From the NCBI GenBank assembly GCA_038212015.1, contig JBBQUY010000088.1, forward strand, positions 1 to 12,337: a stretch of 12,337 nucleotides of DNA, read 5' to 3'. Positions 1 to 8,416 of this stretch are shown one piece after another; position 1 is the first letter of the stretch; each line of letters begins with the position of its first letter. This DNA is from JAGQUL01 sp038212015. Its GTDB lineage: Bacteria > Actinomycetota > Thermoleophilia > Gaiellales > SKUG01. The notes beneath the pieces were generated by a model. It searched no databases, was not told the origin of the DNA, and worked only from the letters and a program-made list of their open reading frames with translations. The translations under genes and the position numbers were made by a program.

Positions 1-6
1 CGGCTG

Positions 7-1524
7 ATGTACGCGCGCATCCTGCAGCTGGCCGGGCACGGCGTGATCTACGGGTTCGGATCCGTGGCGTCCAAGCTGATCGCGATCGTGCTGCTGCCGA
101 TCATCATCCGCTACCTGCCGCCGCAGTCGTACGGGCTCGCCGAGGCGACGCTCATGATCGACCTGTTCGCTGCGGCGCTCTTCCGGCTCGGACTGCAGAA
201 CGCGATGATGCGCTTCTACTACGACGCGCCCGAGGGCATCGAGCGTGACGACGTCGGCGTTCGCGTTGTGCGCACGACGCTCGCGCTGACGCTCGTGTCA
301 CTCGCCGTCGGCGTGGCGCTGCTCGGGCTGTTCGCTCACCCGCTCGCCGAGTTCTTCCTCAACGACTCGCGCCGCGACGAGTTCATCTGGCTCGCCGCAC
401 TCGGTCTGTGGACGAGCGTCATCTACTCCACGATCACCGCGACCTTCCGCCTCGAGAAGCGACCCGGCGCGTTCCTGCGCATCTCGCTCGGCAACGTGTT
501 CATGTCGTCGTTCCTGTCGCTGTGGTTCATCACCGAGCTCGGCTGGGGCGTGGAGGGCCTGCTGCTCGGCAACTTCCTCGGCTACCTCGCGATGGTGCCG
601 ATCGCCGGCTGGATGCAGCGCAAGTTCCTGCTGCCGAAGATCGACCGTTCGCTCGTACGGCCGATGCTGCGATTTGCGATCCCCACGATCCCGATCGCCG
701 TCGCGTTCCAGGCCCTCACGATGATCGACCGCACGATCATCAGCCGCACCGCCGGCCTCGACGAGCTCGGCATCTACGGCCTCGCCGCGCGCTTCGCAGG
801 CGTCGTGCTGATCGTCGTCACCGCGCTGCAGCTGAGCTGGCAGCCGTTCGCCTACTCGATCAAGGACGACGACGAGGCCAAGCGCTCCTACGCGATCGTC
901 ACCACGTGGTTCGCAGCCGGCATGGGCTGGATCGTGAGCGGCATGGCGCTGCTCGCCGACCCGGTCGTGCGCGCGCTCACCGTGCCGGCGTACTACGACG
1001 CGACCGGGCTCGTGCCGCTGCTCGCGCTCGCCGCCGGCATCTACGGCACGTACTTTCTCGTCGGCATCGGCGCGAGCCGCGTCAAGCGCACCGGCTGGCA
1101 CGCCGCGGTCGCCGGCGGCGCGGTCGTGGTGAGCCTCGTCGCCAACCTCATCCTCGTGCCCGAATACGGCGCGACGGGCGCGGCGATCGCCGCGGTGCTC
1201 GCCAACACGGCCCTCGCCGGATTCATGCTGCTGCGCTCGCAGCGCGTCTTCCGAGTCGACTACGAACTGCTGCGACTGGCGCGCCCGATCGTGCTGACCG
1301 GCCTGGCGATCGTCGCCGCCTACTCGCTGCCGACCGGCACAGGCCTGGATTCGTGGAGCTCGCGTCTGGCGCTGGCGTTGGCGTGGCCCATACTGCTCGT
1401 CGCGAGCGGGTTCATCACTCCGCCCGAGCGCGAGCGGATCCTTCGGCTCGTTCGACGGCCCCGCGATGGCGGGGGACCCAAGTCGGACTCGGCAGCAGCC
1501 ACGGAACCGGAGGCCACCGCATGA
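7..1524 (+). CDS. Wzx/MATE-like polysaccharide (lipid-linked oligosaccharide) flippase
   Basis: The 505-residue product is almost entirely hydrophobic, with about a dozen likely membrane segments from residue 10 to about 480 and a short hydrophilic Ser/Ala/Glu tail. The opening (a Gly-rich first helix, then a helix ending PIIIRYLPPQSYGLAE) is typical of the polysaccharide biosynthesis/MATE exporter superfamily. Family members flip undecaprenyl-linked sugar units across the cytoplasmic membrane; the exact substrate cannot be read. I chose ATG at 7 because it overlaps a possible upstream stop (TGA at 5-7, TGATG), the same junction style seen later in this run, and because residue 1 sits at the normal distance from the first helix. 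An upstream start outside the window cannot be excluded. The stop overlaps the next ATG by four bases, implying translational coupling with the membrane protein downstream. Confidence 0.85.
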   Translation: MYARILQLAGHGVIYGFGSVASKLIAIVLLPIIIRYLPPQSYGLAEATLMIDLFAAALFRLGLQNAMMRFYYDAPEGIERDDVGVRVVRTTLALTLVSLAVGVALLGLFAHPLAEFFLNDSRRDEFIWLAALGLWTSVIYSTITATFRLEKRPGAFLRISLGNVFMSSFLSLWFITELGWGVEGLLLGNFLGYLAMVPIAGWMQRKFLLPKIDRSLVRPMLRFAIPTIPIAVAFQALTMIDRTIISRTAGLDELGIYGLAARFAGVVLIVVTALQLSWQPFAYSIKDDDEAKRSYAIVTTWFAAGMGWIVSGMALLADPVVRALTVPAYYDATGLVPLLALAAGIYGTYFLVGIGASRVKRTGWHAAVAGGAVVVSLVANLILVPEYGATGAAIAAVLANTALAGFMLLRSQRVFRVDYELLRLARPIVLTGLAIVAAYSLPTGTGLDSWSSRLALALAWPILLVASGFITPPERERILRLVRRPRDGGGPKSDSAAATEPEATA

Positions 1525-3941
1525 TCGGACTGCTCGCCGCACAACTGTTCGCGATCGCCGCCGCGCTCGTGCTGTTCTGCATCCCCGGCTGGGCACTCTC
1601 GCGCGTGCTCGAGCTGCACCTGCGCATGCCGACGGTGTCGATGCCGGCCGTCACGTTCGCGCTCGGGCTCGGGATCTGGACCATCCTGCTGCTGCCCGCG
1701 CTCGCGCTTGGCCTGTCGATCGGCTGGACGCTCGTCGCCTACGGCGTCGCGTCAGCCGCCGTGATCACGCTCATGCGCGTGCGCGAAGCCAGGCGCGGAC
1801 ACGCCAAGCGCGGCCGCGACGCGTTCGCCGGCTGGACGATCGCCGCGATCGCGCTGTCATGTCTGGCGGCGCTCGCGCTGCGCACGCGCATGGCGTTCGA
1901 CACGCTCTTTCACGTCGGGATGGTGCGCCGCATCGCCGAGCTCGACTCCCCGACGTTCGACAACCTCGACCGCGTGATCGGCAGCGGCATCAACCCCGCC
2001 TATGCGCTGCCCACCTGGCAGGCCGGGATGGCCGCGATCGTGCGCGTCACCGGTCTTGATGCGGCAACGGTCGTCGAGGCGATGGCCGTCGTCGGCGTGC
2101 TGCTCGCCGCGTGCGCTGCCGGTGCGCTCGGGCGCGCGGTCACCGGCACCGTCTACGGCGAGATCGCCGGCGTCAGCGCCTACGCCTGGCTGCGCGTGTT
2201 CAACCCGCGCCGCGAGCTGGAAGGTGACGGCGTCGCCTACGCCGCGCTCCCCGGCAACATCGCGATCGACGTGATGCTCGTGCTCGCGCTCGTCGTCGCG
2301 GTCGAGCTCATGCGCGGCCGCGCCAGGCGCGACGGTGCGCTCGTGGCGCTCGGCGCGACCACGGTCGTGCTGCTCATCGTGCTGCACGCCAACTACGTAG
2401 TGTACCTCGCCGTAATCGGCGTCGGCACCGCGCTGTGGCTGCTCGCCGCTGGTCCGTGGAGCCGCGCCATCGCGCGCCGGCTGGGGCTCGTCGCCACCAC
2501 GTTCGCCGTGCCCGCGCTCGTCGCGCTCGCCGCGCTGCTGCCGCTGCTCATGCTGCTCGAGCACTTCGGCTCGCCGCTCGAGGCACGCATCGACTACCAC
2601 CTCACCGAACTCGGCGGCGTCGAGATCATCCGCCCCGGCCACATGTACGACTGGTTCGCCGCCGCGGGCCTGCTCGGCATGCTGATCCTGCCGTGGGCCG
2701 CGTGGCGCGCACGTGGCATTGCGCGCGCGCTCGTCGGTGGCGGCAGCCTCGCCGTGCTCTGCTTCGCGCTCGTGCCAGCGCTCGTAGACCTGCTCGGCCA
2801 GACCGGCAGCCTGACGCTGTCGCTGCGGCTCCCGCGCCCGCTCGGCGTGCTGCTCGTCGCCGCCGCAGCCGTCGCGCTCCCCGACCTCGTGCGCCGATCC
2901 GCCGGCCTCGCATCCCGCGCAGGGGTCGCTCGCGGCCACGTCGTTGGGTGGATCGTGCGCCTTGCACCACTCGCGATGATCGCCGCGCTCAGCGCCGCGT
3001 ACGGCTACCCGCTCGTGCGCCGCGAACCCCCGCAGTACGGCTGGGACTGGCCGACGATCGTCGCGCTCGTCGGGCTGCTCGTGGTGCTCCTCTCAGCTAT
3101 TCGCCAGCGCAGTGCGACCAACGCCGAGGCCGCGGCCGGCGCGCCGGCACTTCGCATGCGCCGCGACCCGAACGCTGCCGCCCCCCACCATGCGAGCACG
3201 CCGCGCGCGGACGCCGCGACGGAGGAACCGTTGCGGGGCAGGTCGCCGCGGCCGCTGCCGCCGGGCAGCGTCGGCGTCGACTACGTGCTCACGACGAAGG
3301 TGTTCGGAATCGCAATCCTGCTCATCGCGGTGGCTATGCTGCCGTCGGGCTACAAGAGCCTGCGTCGCGCGGCGTGGCAGTCGCGAGAGGTCGTGGCCGC
3401 CTACCGCGCAGACGACCTGCGCTGCTACGACGGCGTCCAGTCCGCGCTGCGCGAGCTGCCCGCGGGCGGGGTGCTGCTGACCGATCCCGTGACCGCCTAC
3501 GGCGCGCAGGCGCTCGCACCGATGCGCGTGGTGGGCGACTACAAGGTCTGGAACGGATCCACCGACGCCGATCGCATCGAGCGGCGCCAGAAGCTGCTGC
3601 GCGCCACGTTCGACTCGAAGGTGACCGAGCGTGCGGGGGCGGGGCTGGCGCGGCTGGCGATCGACTTCGACGTCGAGTATCTGCTCGTGTCGCGCGGCGA
3701 GGTGGAGCCGCCGCTCGGGTCCGAGCTCGGCCCCTACGACGCCGCGGGCCTGCGCGAGGTGCTCGACTCCGGCACGCTCGGCGCAGAACTCGTTGCGGCG
3801 GGCATGGGGCGCTTCCCGGCTGACGCCGCGCCGGAGGAGGTCGCCGCGTGCGACCTTGAGCTGTGGCGGCTCGACGGGTCCGAGCGTGAGCTGGAGCTCG
3901 AACGCGACCATGGACACGCGAGCGATTCGGCGCCGGCATGA
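1521..3941 (+). CDS. Large multi-pass membrane protein with GT-C-like features and a soluble C-terminal domain
   Basis: The 806-residue protein has many hydrophobic helices from residue 1 to about 545, an Ala/Pro/Arg-rich linker of about 55 residues, one more helix (about 595-610), then a hydrophilic domain of about 190 residues. The first loop carries D127-T-L-F-H131 followed by VGMVRRIAEL. This resembles the acidic/His loop of GT-C-fold, polyprenyl-phosphate-sugar-using membrane glycosyltransferases. The C-terminal part (LLTDPVTAYGAQAL, later VEYLLVSRGE) also resembles the tail domain of such proteins. I infer an extracytoplasmic glycosyltransferase or glycan-modifying enzyme, possibly of the DUF6541-like group, but the family name is uncertain. 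The ATG at 1521 overlaps the flippase stop (ATGA) and has GGAGG at 1509-1513, 7 bases upstream. The same frame stays open back to 408, but that stretch is a shadow of the flippase gene. Confidence 0.8.
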   Translation: MIGLLAAQLFAIAAALVLFCIPGWALSRVLELHLRMPTVSMPAVTFALGLGIWTILLLPALALGLSIGWTLVAYGVASAAVITLMRVREARRGHAKRGRDAFAGWTIAAIALSCLAALALRTRMAFDTLFHVGMVRRIAELDSPTFDNLDRVIGSGINPAYALPTWQAGMAAIVRVTGLDAATVVEAMAVVGVLLAACAAGALGRAVTGTVYGEIAGVSAYAWLRVFNPRRELEGDGVAYAALPGNIAIDVMLVLALVVAVELMRGRARRDGALVALGATTVVLLIVLHANYVVYLAVIGVGTALWLLAAGPWSRAIARRLGLVATTFAVPALVALAALLPLLMLLEHFGSPLEARIDYHLTELGGVEIIRPGHMYDWFAAAGLLGMLILPWAAWRARGIARALVGGGSLAVLCFALVPALVDLLGQTGSLTLSLRLPRPLGVLLVAAAAVALPDLVRRSAGLASRAGVARGHVVGWIVRLAPLAMIAALSAAYGYPLVRREPPQYGWDWPTIVALVGLLVVLLSAIRQRSATNAEAAAGAPALRMRRDPNAAAPHHASTPRADAATEEPLRGRSPRPLPPGSVGVDYVLTTKVFGIAILLIAVAMLPSGYKSLRRAAWQSREVVAAYRADDLRCYDGVQSALRELPAGGVLLTDPVTAYGAQALAPMRVVGDYKVWNGSTDADRIERRQKLLRATFDSKVTERAGAGLARLAIDFDVEYLLVSRGEVEPPLGSELGPYDAAGLREVLDSGTLGAELVAAGMGRFPADAAPEEVAACDLELWRLDGSERELELERDHGHASDSAPA

Positions 3942-4915
3942 GCGAGCGCGGCCGACTGACACGACGCCAGCTGACACGACCGCTCCGAGTCGTGCGCGCA
4001 CGCGCGAAGTGGCTGCGCGGACTCGCGCGGCACCGCCGCGAAGTGGGTGCCGGGCGCGAGCTGCCCGCGCGCGCCGATCGCACGCCGATCTTCATCCTCG
4101 GCGCACCGCGATCAGGCACGACGCTGCTGTACCAATTGCTCGTGGAAGCCTTCGACGTCGGCTACCTCGCCAACGTCCACGCCGAACAGCCCACCGACGT
4201 CGCGCGAATCGAGCGCGAACAGCGCCCGCGCGCCGCACGCAGCAGATCTGACTTCGAGTCCACGCATGGCGCGACTCGCCAGCCGTGGGGGCCGAGCGAG
4301 GCAGGGGAGTTCTGGTACCGCTTCTTCGACCGCGACCAGCACCAGGTAGGTGATGCCGCACCGGAGGATCGCACCGTCGTGCAGCTGCGCGCCGCGGTGC
4401 GTGCGTTCGCGGATGCCTGTGGTGCGCCCGTCGTGTTCAAGAACACGATCAACTCCCTGCGCGTGCCGGCGCTCGCCGCGGCGCTGCCCGAAGCGCGCTT
4501 TCTGCTCATCGAGCGCGACCTGACCGACAACGCCCGCTCGCTGCTGGTGGGACGCGCCAAGCGCGGCGAGCTCACCGACTGGTGGGGCGCGCGCCCCAAC
4601 GGCGTCGAACAGATCGAGCACCTCGACCCCGCCACGCAGGTGGTGTGGCAAGCGCGTGCCGTGCATTCGGTCGCCCGCCTCGAGCTGGCGCAGCTCGCGC
4701 CGGAGCGCTCGCTGCACGTGACGTATGACGAGCTGTGCTCGGCGCCCGCGGACCTGGTCGAGCGCGTCGCGACGTGGCTGACCGCATCTGGCGCGGCGAT
4801 CGAACGCCGAGCCGGCGCGCAGCTTCCCGACCACTTCGAGCGACGCGGCGGTGGCGAACTCGCACCGGAGCTTGCGGTCGCCCTCGACCGGGCGGTCAGC
4901 GAGGATGCCACCTGA
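3938..4915 (+). CDS. PAPS-dependent sulfotransferase family protein
   Basis: This 325-residue cytosolic protein should transfer sulfate from PAPS to a hydroxyl group, here plausibly on a glycan or lipid. The 5'-phosphosulfate-binding loop is seen as GAPRSGTT at residues 55-62, directly after a beta strand (PIFIL). A likely 3'-phosphate-binding motif follows at residues 191-203 (IERDLTDNARSLL, with R193 and S201), preceded by the helix KNTINSLRVPAL at 168-179. The first 50 residues are very Arg-rich and of unknown role. The ATG at 3938 overlaps the preceding stop (ATGA). There is no good Shine-Dalgarno, so translation probably depends on coupling to the upstream gene. The acceptor cannot be read, but the flippase, glycosyltransferases and acyltransferase alongside favour a surface carbohydrate. 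The family call is firm; the substrate is inference. Confidence 0.85.
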   Translation: MSERGRLTRRQLTRPLRVVRARAKWLRGLARHRREVGAGRELPARADRTPIFILGAPRSGTTLLYQLLVEAFDVGYLANVHAEQPTDVARIEREQRPRAARSRSDFESTHGATRQPWGPSEAGEFWYRFFDRDQHQVGDAAPEDRTVVQLRAAVRAFADACGAPVVFKNTINSLRVPALAAALPEARFLLIERDLTDNARSLLVGRAKRGELTDWWGARPNGVEQIEHLDPATQVVWQARAVHSVARLELAQLAPERSLHVTYDELCSAPADLVERVATWLTASGAAIERRAGAQLPDHFERRGGGELAPELAVALDRAVSEDAT

Positions 4916-5913
4916 TGGGCATCGCACCAGACATCGCGTCCGGCCTCGAAGGTGAACGCATCGCCTACGAGTCGCTGCTCGAGCGATCGCGCCAGCGATC
5001 GGTGTTTGCCGAATCGTGGTGGCTCGACGCGAGCACCGGATCACCCGACGGATGGCGTCCCAACCTGCTGCTCGACGCCAACGGCGACGCTCGCGCAGCC
5101 TGGCCGCTGCCCACGCGCTCGACCGGCCAGGGCGCCGTCGCGACCGGTGCCCCGTACACGCCGTTTGTGGGGCCGCAGCTGCCGGATCGCGAACCGGGCG
5201 TCGCGCGCGTGAGCGCCGACATCGACCTGCTGCGCGAGCTCGCGACCATGCTCGAGACCTACGCGCATGTGGAAGCTGCGTGCATGCCCGAGCTCGACTA
5301 CTGGACCCCGCTCGCCTGGCACGGCTTCGAGCAGACGACCCGCACCACGTGGCGCATCGCCGCCGGCGCGACGCCCGACGCGGTGCGCGCCGGGATGCGC
5401 AAGGGCACGCGCAGCGCGCTCACCGCCGCCGAGCGTGACGGGCTCGTCGTCGACACCGGCGCGATCGACGAGCTGCTCACCGCGTGCGAGGCAACGTTCG
5501 CCGCGCAGGACATCGCCGACGTGCCGGCCCGCACCGTGCTCGAGCGAGTCGCGCGCGCGGCGCTCCAGCGCGAGCGCGGCGAGATCCTGGCCGTGCGCAC
5601 AGCCGACGGCGAGCTTGCGAGCGCGGGCCTGTTCGTCTGGGACGACCGCCTCACCTACAACCTCGCCAACGGGCGCATCGCATCATCCGGCGCCACGGGC
5701 GCGCCGACCGCGCTGCTGTGGCACGCGATCGGTCGCGCACTCCAGCGCGGCACCGGCTTCGATTTCGAAGGCTCGATGCTCGAGCCGGTGGAGCGCTTCG
5801 TGCGCGGCTTCGGTGGCGAGCCCGTCGCCTACTCCGTCGTGCGACGCAGCTCACCAGCGTGGGCGAAGGTCGTCGACCGCAAGCGCCGCATCAAGCGCCT
5901 GCTGCGCCGGTAG
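4915..5913 (+). CDS. GNAT-fold acyltransferase, FemAB/CelD-like (Acetyltransf_6 type)
   Basis: The 332-residue product looks like the double-GNAT-fold proteins related to CelD/BcsL and FemAB, which transfer acyl or aminoacyl groups to polysaccharide or peptidoglycan precursors. Diagnostic stretches are GAPYTPFVGPQL (78-89), the basic MRKGTRSAL helix (161-169), the strand LASAGLFVWDD (234-244) and the C-terminal signature FDFEGSMLEPVERFVRGFGG (282-301). The C-terminus is strongly basic (DRKRRIKRLLRR). ATG at 4915 shares its A with the sulfotransferase stop (TGATG); a GAGG lies about 11 bases upstream. The frame is open back to 4735, but that part overlaps the sulfotransferase and reads as unrelated Arg-rich sequence. 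It ends the plus-strand run and faces a minus-strand glycosyltransferase across a hairpin. The donor and acceptor are unknown. Confidence 0.8.
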   Translation: MGIAPDIASGLEGERIAYESLLERSRQRSVFAESWWLDASTGSPDGWRPNLLLDANGDARAAWPLPTRSTGQGAVATGAPYTPFVGPQLPDREPGVARVSADIDLLRELATMLETYAHVEAACMPELDYWTPLAWHGFEQTTRTTWRIAAGATPDAVRAGMRKGTRSALTAAERDGLVVDTGAIDELLTACEATFAAQDIADVPARTVLERVARAALQRERGEILAVRTADGELASAGLFVWDDRLTYNLANGRIASSGATGAPTALLWHAIGRALQRGTGFDFEGSMLEPVERFVRGFGGEPVAYSVVRRSSPAWAKVVDRKRRIKRLLRR

Positions 5914-5919
5914 GCAGAC

Positions 5920-5960
5920 TGGTTGTCCTGACTGCGATTCGATCGGAGTCAAGACAACCA
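5920..5960. terminator. Imperfect 41-nt hairpin between convergent genes, likely bidirectional terminator
   Basis: The outer arms TGGTTGTC (5920-5927) and GACAACCA (5953-5960) are perfectly complementary. Inside them, after one C/A mismatch, TGACT pairs with AGTCA; after a G/G mismatch, CGAT pairs with ATCG around a TCG loop. That gives 17 paired bases per side. It starts 7 bases after the acyltransferase stop and lies about 30 bases beyond the stop of the opposing glycosyltransferase. No run of T follows on either strand, which is common in high-GC bacteria but leaves intrinsic termination unproven. Confidence 0.65.
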
Positions 5961-5989
5961 CACAGGGGAGAACGCGCTCGCCGCGCGGT

Positions 5990-7102
5990 TCAGCCGCCTG
6001 TCGCACCCGTCACGAGGCCGCGCAGGCGCTCGACGTACTCGTGCGCGATCGCGTCCCACGAGAAGTGGTCGTCGACCGCTGCGAGCGCCTCGGCCGCGAG
6101 CTGCGACTGACGCGCCGGATCGCCGAGCACCGACACGAGCGCATCGGCCAGTGCTGCGCTGTCACCCGGCGGCACGGTCACCCCGCCGCGGCCGACGAAC
6201 TCGCTGAAGCCGCCGACGTCGCTCAGCACGAGCGGCGTCCCGCACGCGAGCGCGGATGCGGCGATGCCGCTCATGTCGATGCGCCGGTACGGCAGGCAGC
6301 ACACGCTCGCGCGGCGCAGCAGCCACCCGAGCTCTTCCTCGCTCACGAAGCGCGGGATCATCGTCGCACCCGCGGGTGGGGTCGTCGGCAGCTCGATGCC
6401 CATCGGGCGACCGGCGATCACGAGCTGCGCGTCCGGCACGCGCGCGAGGACGGCCGGCCACGCCTCGAGCAGCACGTCCACGCCCTTGTAGTCGCGCAGC
6501 AGGCCCGCGAGCACCACGACGGGCGCGTCCGCGGGAAGGTCGACCGGTGGAGACTCGGGCTCGGCAGCTTCGGCGTACTGCGTGTACGCACCGAGGCGCA
6601 TGCGCCACACGTCGGCGATGCCTGCTTCGCGCAGCGCTCGCGCGCCACCGTCGGAGTGGGCGATGACCGCGGAGAAGCCGTCGAGCAGGTCGGGGTCGAC
6701 GGCGTTGTCGCGCTCCTGTGCGTTGTGCGCGGTGTACGTCACGGGCGTCTCGGTCGCGAGCCGCGCCCACGCGCGGGCATCGATGCGCTTGCCGGGCAGC
6801 CACTGCACCATCACGACGTCGGCTTCGCTGCGCAGGCGCCTCGTCAGCTTTGCCAGGTCGAGCGGGTGCTGCACCACGCGCCCCACGCGGCGCGGCAGGA
6901 ATCCGAGCCCGTAGCCGGAGCGGTAGAAGCTCTCCTCGATGCGCAATCCGGGCGCGTCGGCACCGGTCATCGCCTGGGCGCCGTGCGGCGAGCGGGTGCA
7001 GTGCAGCGTCACGTCGCAGCCCGCGCGCGCGAGCGCGGCGCCGAGCGGTGCGTCATAGGCCAGCGACCAGGAGGCCGGGTCGACGATCGCGACGCGCATC
7101 AC
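5990..7102 (-). CDS. Glycosyltransferase, GT4 type (GT-B fold)
   Basis: The 370-residue product has the two-domain layout of retaining GT-B enzymes. The N-terminal domain begins MRVAIVDPASW and contains VTYTAHNAQERDN (121-133) and VIAHSDGGARALREAGI (146-162). The C-terminal nucleotide-sugar domain contains VVVLAGLLRDYKGVDVLLEAW (195-215), LVIAGRP (227-233) and SGIAASALACGTPLVLSDVGGFSEFV (278-303). It probably adds one sugar to a lipid-linked glycan in the cytoplasm. The usual E-x7-E pair is degraded: residue 283 is Ser where the second Glu normally sits. The start is either GTG at 7102 or ATG at 7099. Both overlap the upstream glycosyltransferase stop, and a GGAG lies 11 bases before the GTG, so I chose that one. 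Donor and acceptor sugars cannot be read. Confidence 0.85.
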   Translation of the reverse strand: MMRVAIVDPASWSLAYDAPLGAALARAGCDVTLHCTRSPHGAQAMTGADAPGLRIEESFYRSGYGLGFLPRRVGRVVQHPLDLAKLTRRLRSEADVVMVQWLPGKRIDARAWARLATETPVTYTAHNAQERDNAVDPDLLDGFSAVIAHSDGGARALREAGIADVWRMRLGAYTQYAEAAEPESPPVDLPADAPVVVLAGLLRDYKGVDVLLEAWPAVLARVPDAQLVIAGRPMGIELPTTPPAGATMIPRFVSEEELGWLLRRASVCCLPYRRIDMSGIAASALACGTPLVLSDVGGFSEFVGRGGVTVPPGDSAALADALVSVLGDPARQSQLAAEALAAVDDHFSWDAIAHEYVERLRGLVTGATGG

Positions 7103-8412
7103 TGCTGCACGGGCTCCGGCGGCGAGGCGAGTTCATGCGCTGCGACGGCCGGCACGAGTGGCTCGCGCAGCGCCTCCGGCAGCGACCGGTTCGCGTTGCG
7201 TGGCGTGCCGGCGAGGTGCTCGAGCAGGTCGCAGAACCGTCCCGCAAGGCGATCGCGCGCGAACACGTTCTCGGCCAATTTCCGCGCGTTCGCCCCCTGG
7301 CGCGTGCGCAGCGCTTCGTCGCGCTGCAGGAGCTGGAGCGCATCGGCGAGCTGCGCCGGATCTCGCACGTCGGCGTAGCTGCCCGCATCGTGCTGCTCGA
7401 CCAGGGGGCGCGTCCACCCATCGCTGTTGACCACGCACGGCAGGCCTGCCGCGAGCGCGTCGAACAACTTGTTGGGGGAATTCGTGGCGAGCACCGGGTA
7501 GTCGGCGAAGCTCACGATGCCGGCGTCGCAGCTCGACACGATCGCGCCGAGCTCGGACTTCACGACCGATCCCGGGAAATGGATGTTGGTCAGGCCGAAC
7601 TCGGCGGCGCGTGCGATGAGCCGCTGGCGCGTACCGCCCTCGCCGATCACGAGGATCGCGATCGAATCGTCGCCACGGTCATGCAGGACGCGGGCCGCCT
7701 CGAGCACGTAGTCGAGCCCGTTGGCCTCGCCCATCATCCCGGCGTGCACCGCCACGAACCGATCGCCGAGCTCGTAGCGATCGAGCAGCGCGTGGTCGCG
7801 CAGCGCGGGGTCGAACAGGTCCGTGTCGCTCGCATTGGGAATGGTGACGACCTTCGCCGGGTCGGCACCCGCCGCGATCACGCCTCGTTCCATGCCGGGC
7901 GACAGCGGAATGATCGCGTCCGCGCGCCGGTACAGGAAGCGTTCCATGCGGCGCGCGATGCGCTGCAGGAGCGGGTTGCGAAGCACGCCGAGCTGGATCG
8001 GTGCCTCCGGCCACAGGTCACGCACCTCGAACACGAACGGCACGCCGTAGCGGCGCGCGAGGATCCAGCCGGGTACGCCGATCGTCAGCGGCGTGCTGGT
8101 GGCGACGACCACGTCGGGACGGCCGTGCGGGAGGCGTCGCAGCAGGCTTGCGCGCAGCATCACGCGCAGGAACTGCCATGCGCGGCGCCAGTCGGGCAGG
8201 TGGTTGGTGTAGTAGCCGCCGAGCAGGATCAGCTGCATGCCGCCCTCGAGCTCGTGGCGGCCGCGCTGTTCGATGCCGCCGCCGCGTCGCACCTGGGCGA
8301 CCATCGTCACGGTGTGCCCGCGCGCGAGCAGCCGTCGCGAGAACTCCCACGATCTGGTGCCGCCCGCGCCTGCGCGCGTGGCGAAATGCTGGTGTAGGTA
8401 GAGCACGTCCAC
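7099..8412 (-). CDS. WbuB-like glycosyltransferase, GT4 type
   Basis: The 437-residue product resembles WbuB/CapM-type transferases used in O-antigen and capsule assembly. The N-terminus MDVLYLHQHFATRAGAGGTR gives the first Rossmann strand and Gly-rich loop. PDVVVATSTPLTIGVPGW (99-116) and FEVRDLWPEAPIQLGVL (128-144) are strongly characteristic. The C-terminal domain has VAVHAGMMGEANGLDYVLEAA (220-240), LVIGEGG (254-260) and LATNSPNKLFDALAAGLPCVV (308-328). N-K-L-F-D replaces the canonical E-x7-E, as is usual in WbuB relatives. GTG at 8412 is chosen because it puts the first strand at the N-terminus; no clear Shine-Dalgarno is visible and a small hairpin lies just upstream. The sequence MMGEANGL where the donor-domain Gly loop is expected also fits this group. 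The stop overlaps the start of the second glycosyltransferase, so the two are probably one transcription unit. Confidence 0.88.
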   Translation of the reverse strand: MDVLYLHQHFATRAGAGGTRSWEFSRRLLARGHTVTMVAQVRRGGGIEQRGRHELEGGMQLILLGGYYTNHLPDWRRAWQFLRVMLRASLLRRLPHGRPDVVVATSTPLTIGVPGWILARRYGVPFVFEVRDLWPEAPIQLGVLRNPLLQRIARRMERFLYRRADAIIPLSPGMERGVIAAGADPAKVVTIPNASDTDLFDPALRDHALLDRYELGDRFVAVHAGMMGEANGLDYVLEAARVLHDRGDDSIAILVIGEGGTRQRLIARAAEFGLTNIHFPGSVVKSELGAIVSSCDAGIVSFADYPVLATNSPNKLFDALAAGLPCVVNSDGWTRPLVEQHDAGSYADVRDPAQLADALQLLQRDEALRTRQGANARKLAENVFARDRLAGRFCDLLEHLAGTPRNANRSLPEALREPLVPAVAAHELASPPEPVQQ

Positions 8413-8416
8413 GACG

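Noticed and set aside
298..1596. 432-residue minus-strand open frame antisense to the flippase
   Set aside because: Its product is Arg/Glu/Asp/His/Gln-rich low complexity without folds, typical of the antisense frame of a GC-rich gene; the plus-strand frame gives a clear membrane transporter.
1857..2939. 360-residue minus-strand frame
   Set aside because: Charged low-complexity shadow of the GT-C-like gene.
3107..3270. Frameshift or gene boundary inside the GT-C-like gene at its Ala/Pro-rich stretch with a C-run near 3181
   Set aside because: The frame stays open and a membrane helix plus a GT-C-type tail follow in the same frame, so a linker is the simpler reading.
2435..3823. 462-residue plus-strand frame within the GT-C-like gene
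   Set aside because: Extremely Arg/Ala-rich, without hydrophobic core; a frame-shifted shadow of the real gene.
5267..7378. 703-residue plus-strand frame spanning the convergent junction
   Set aside because: It crosses the hairpin and covers two confident genes in other frames; its composition is Arg/Ala/Ser-rich with no motif.
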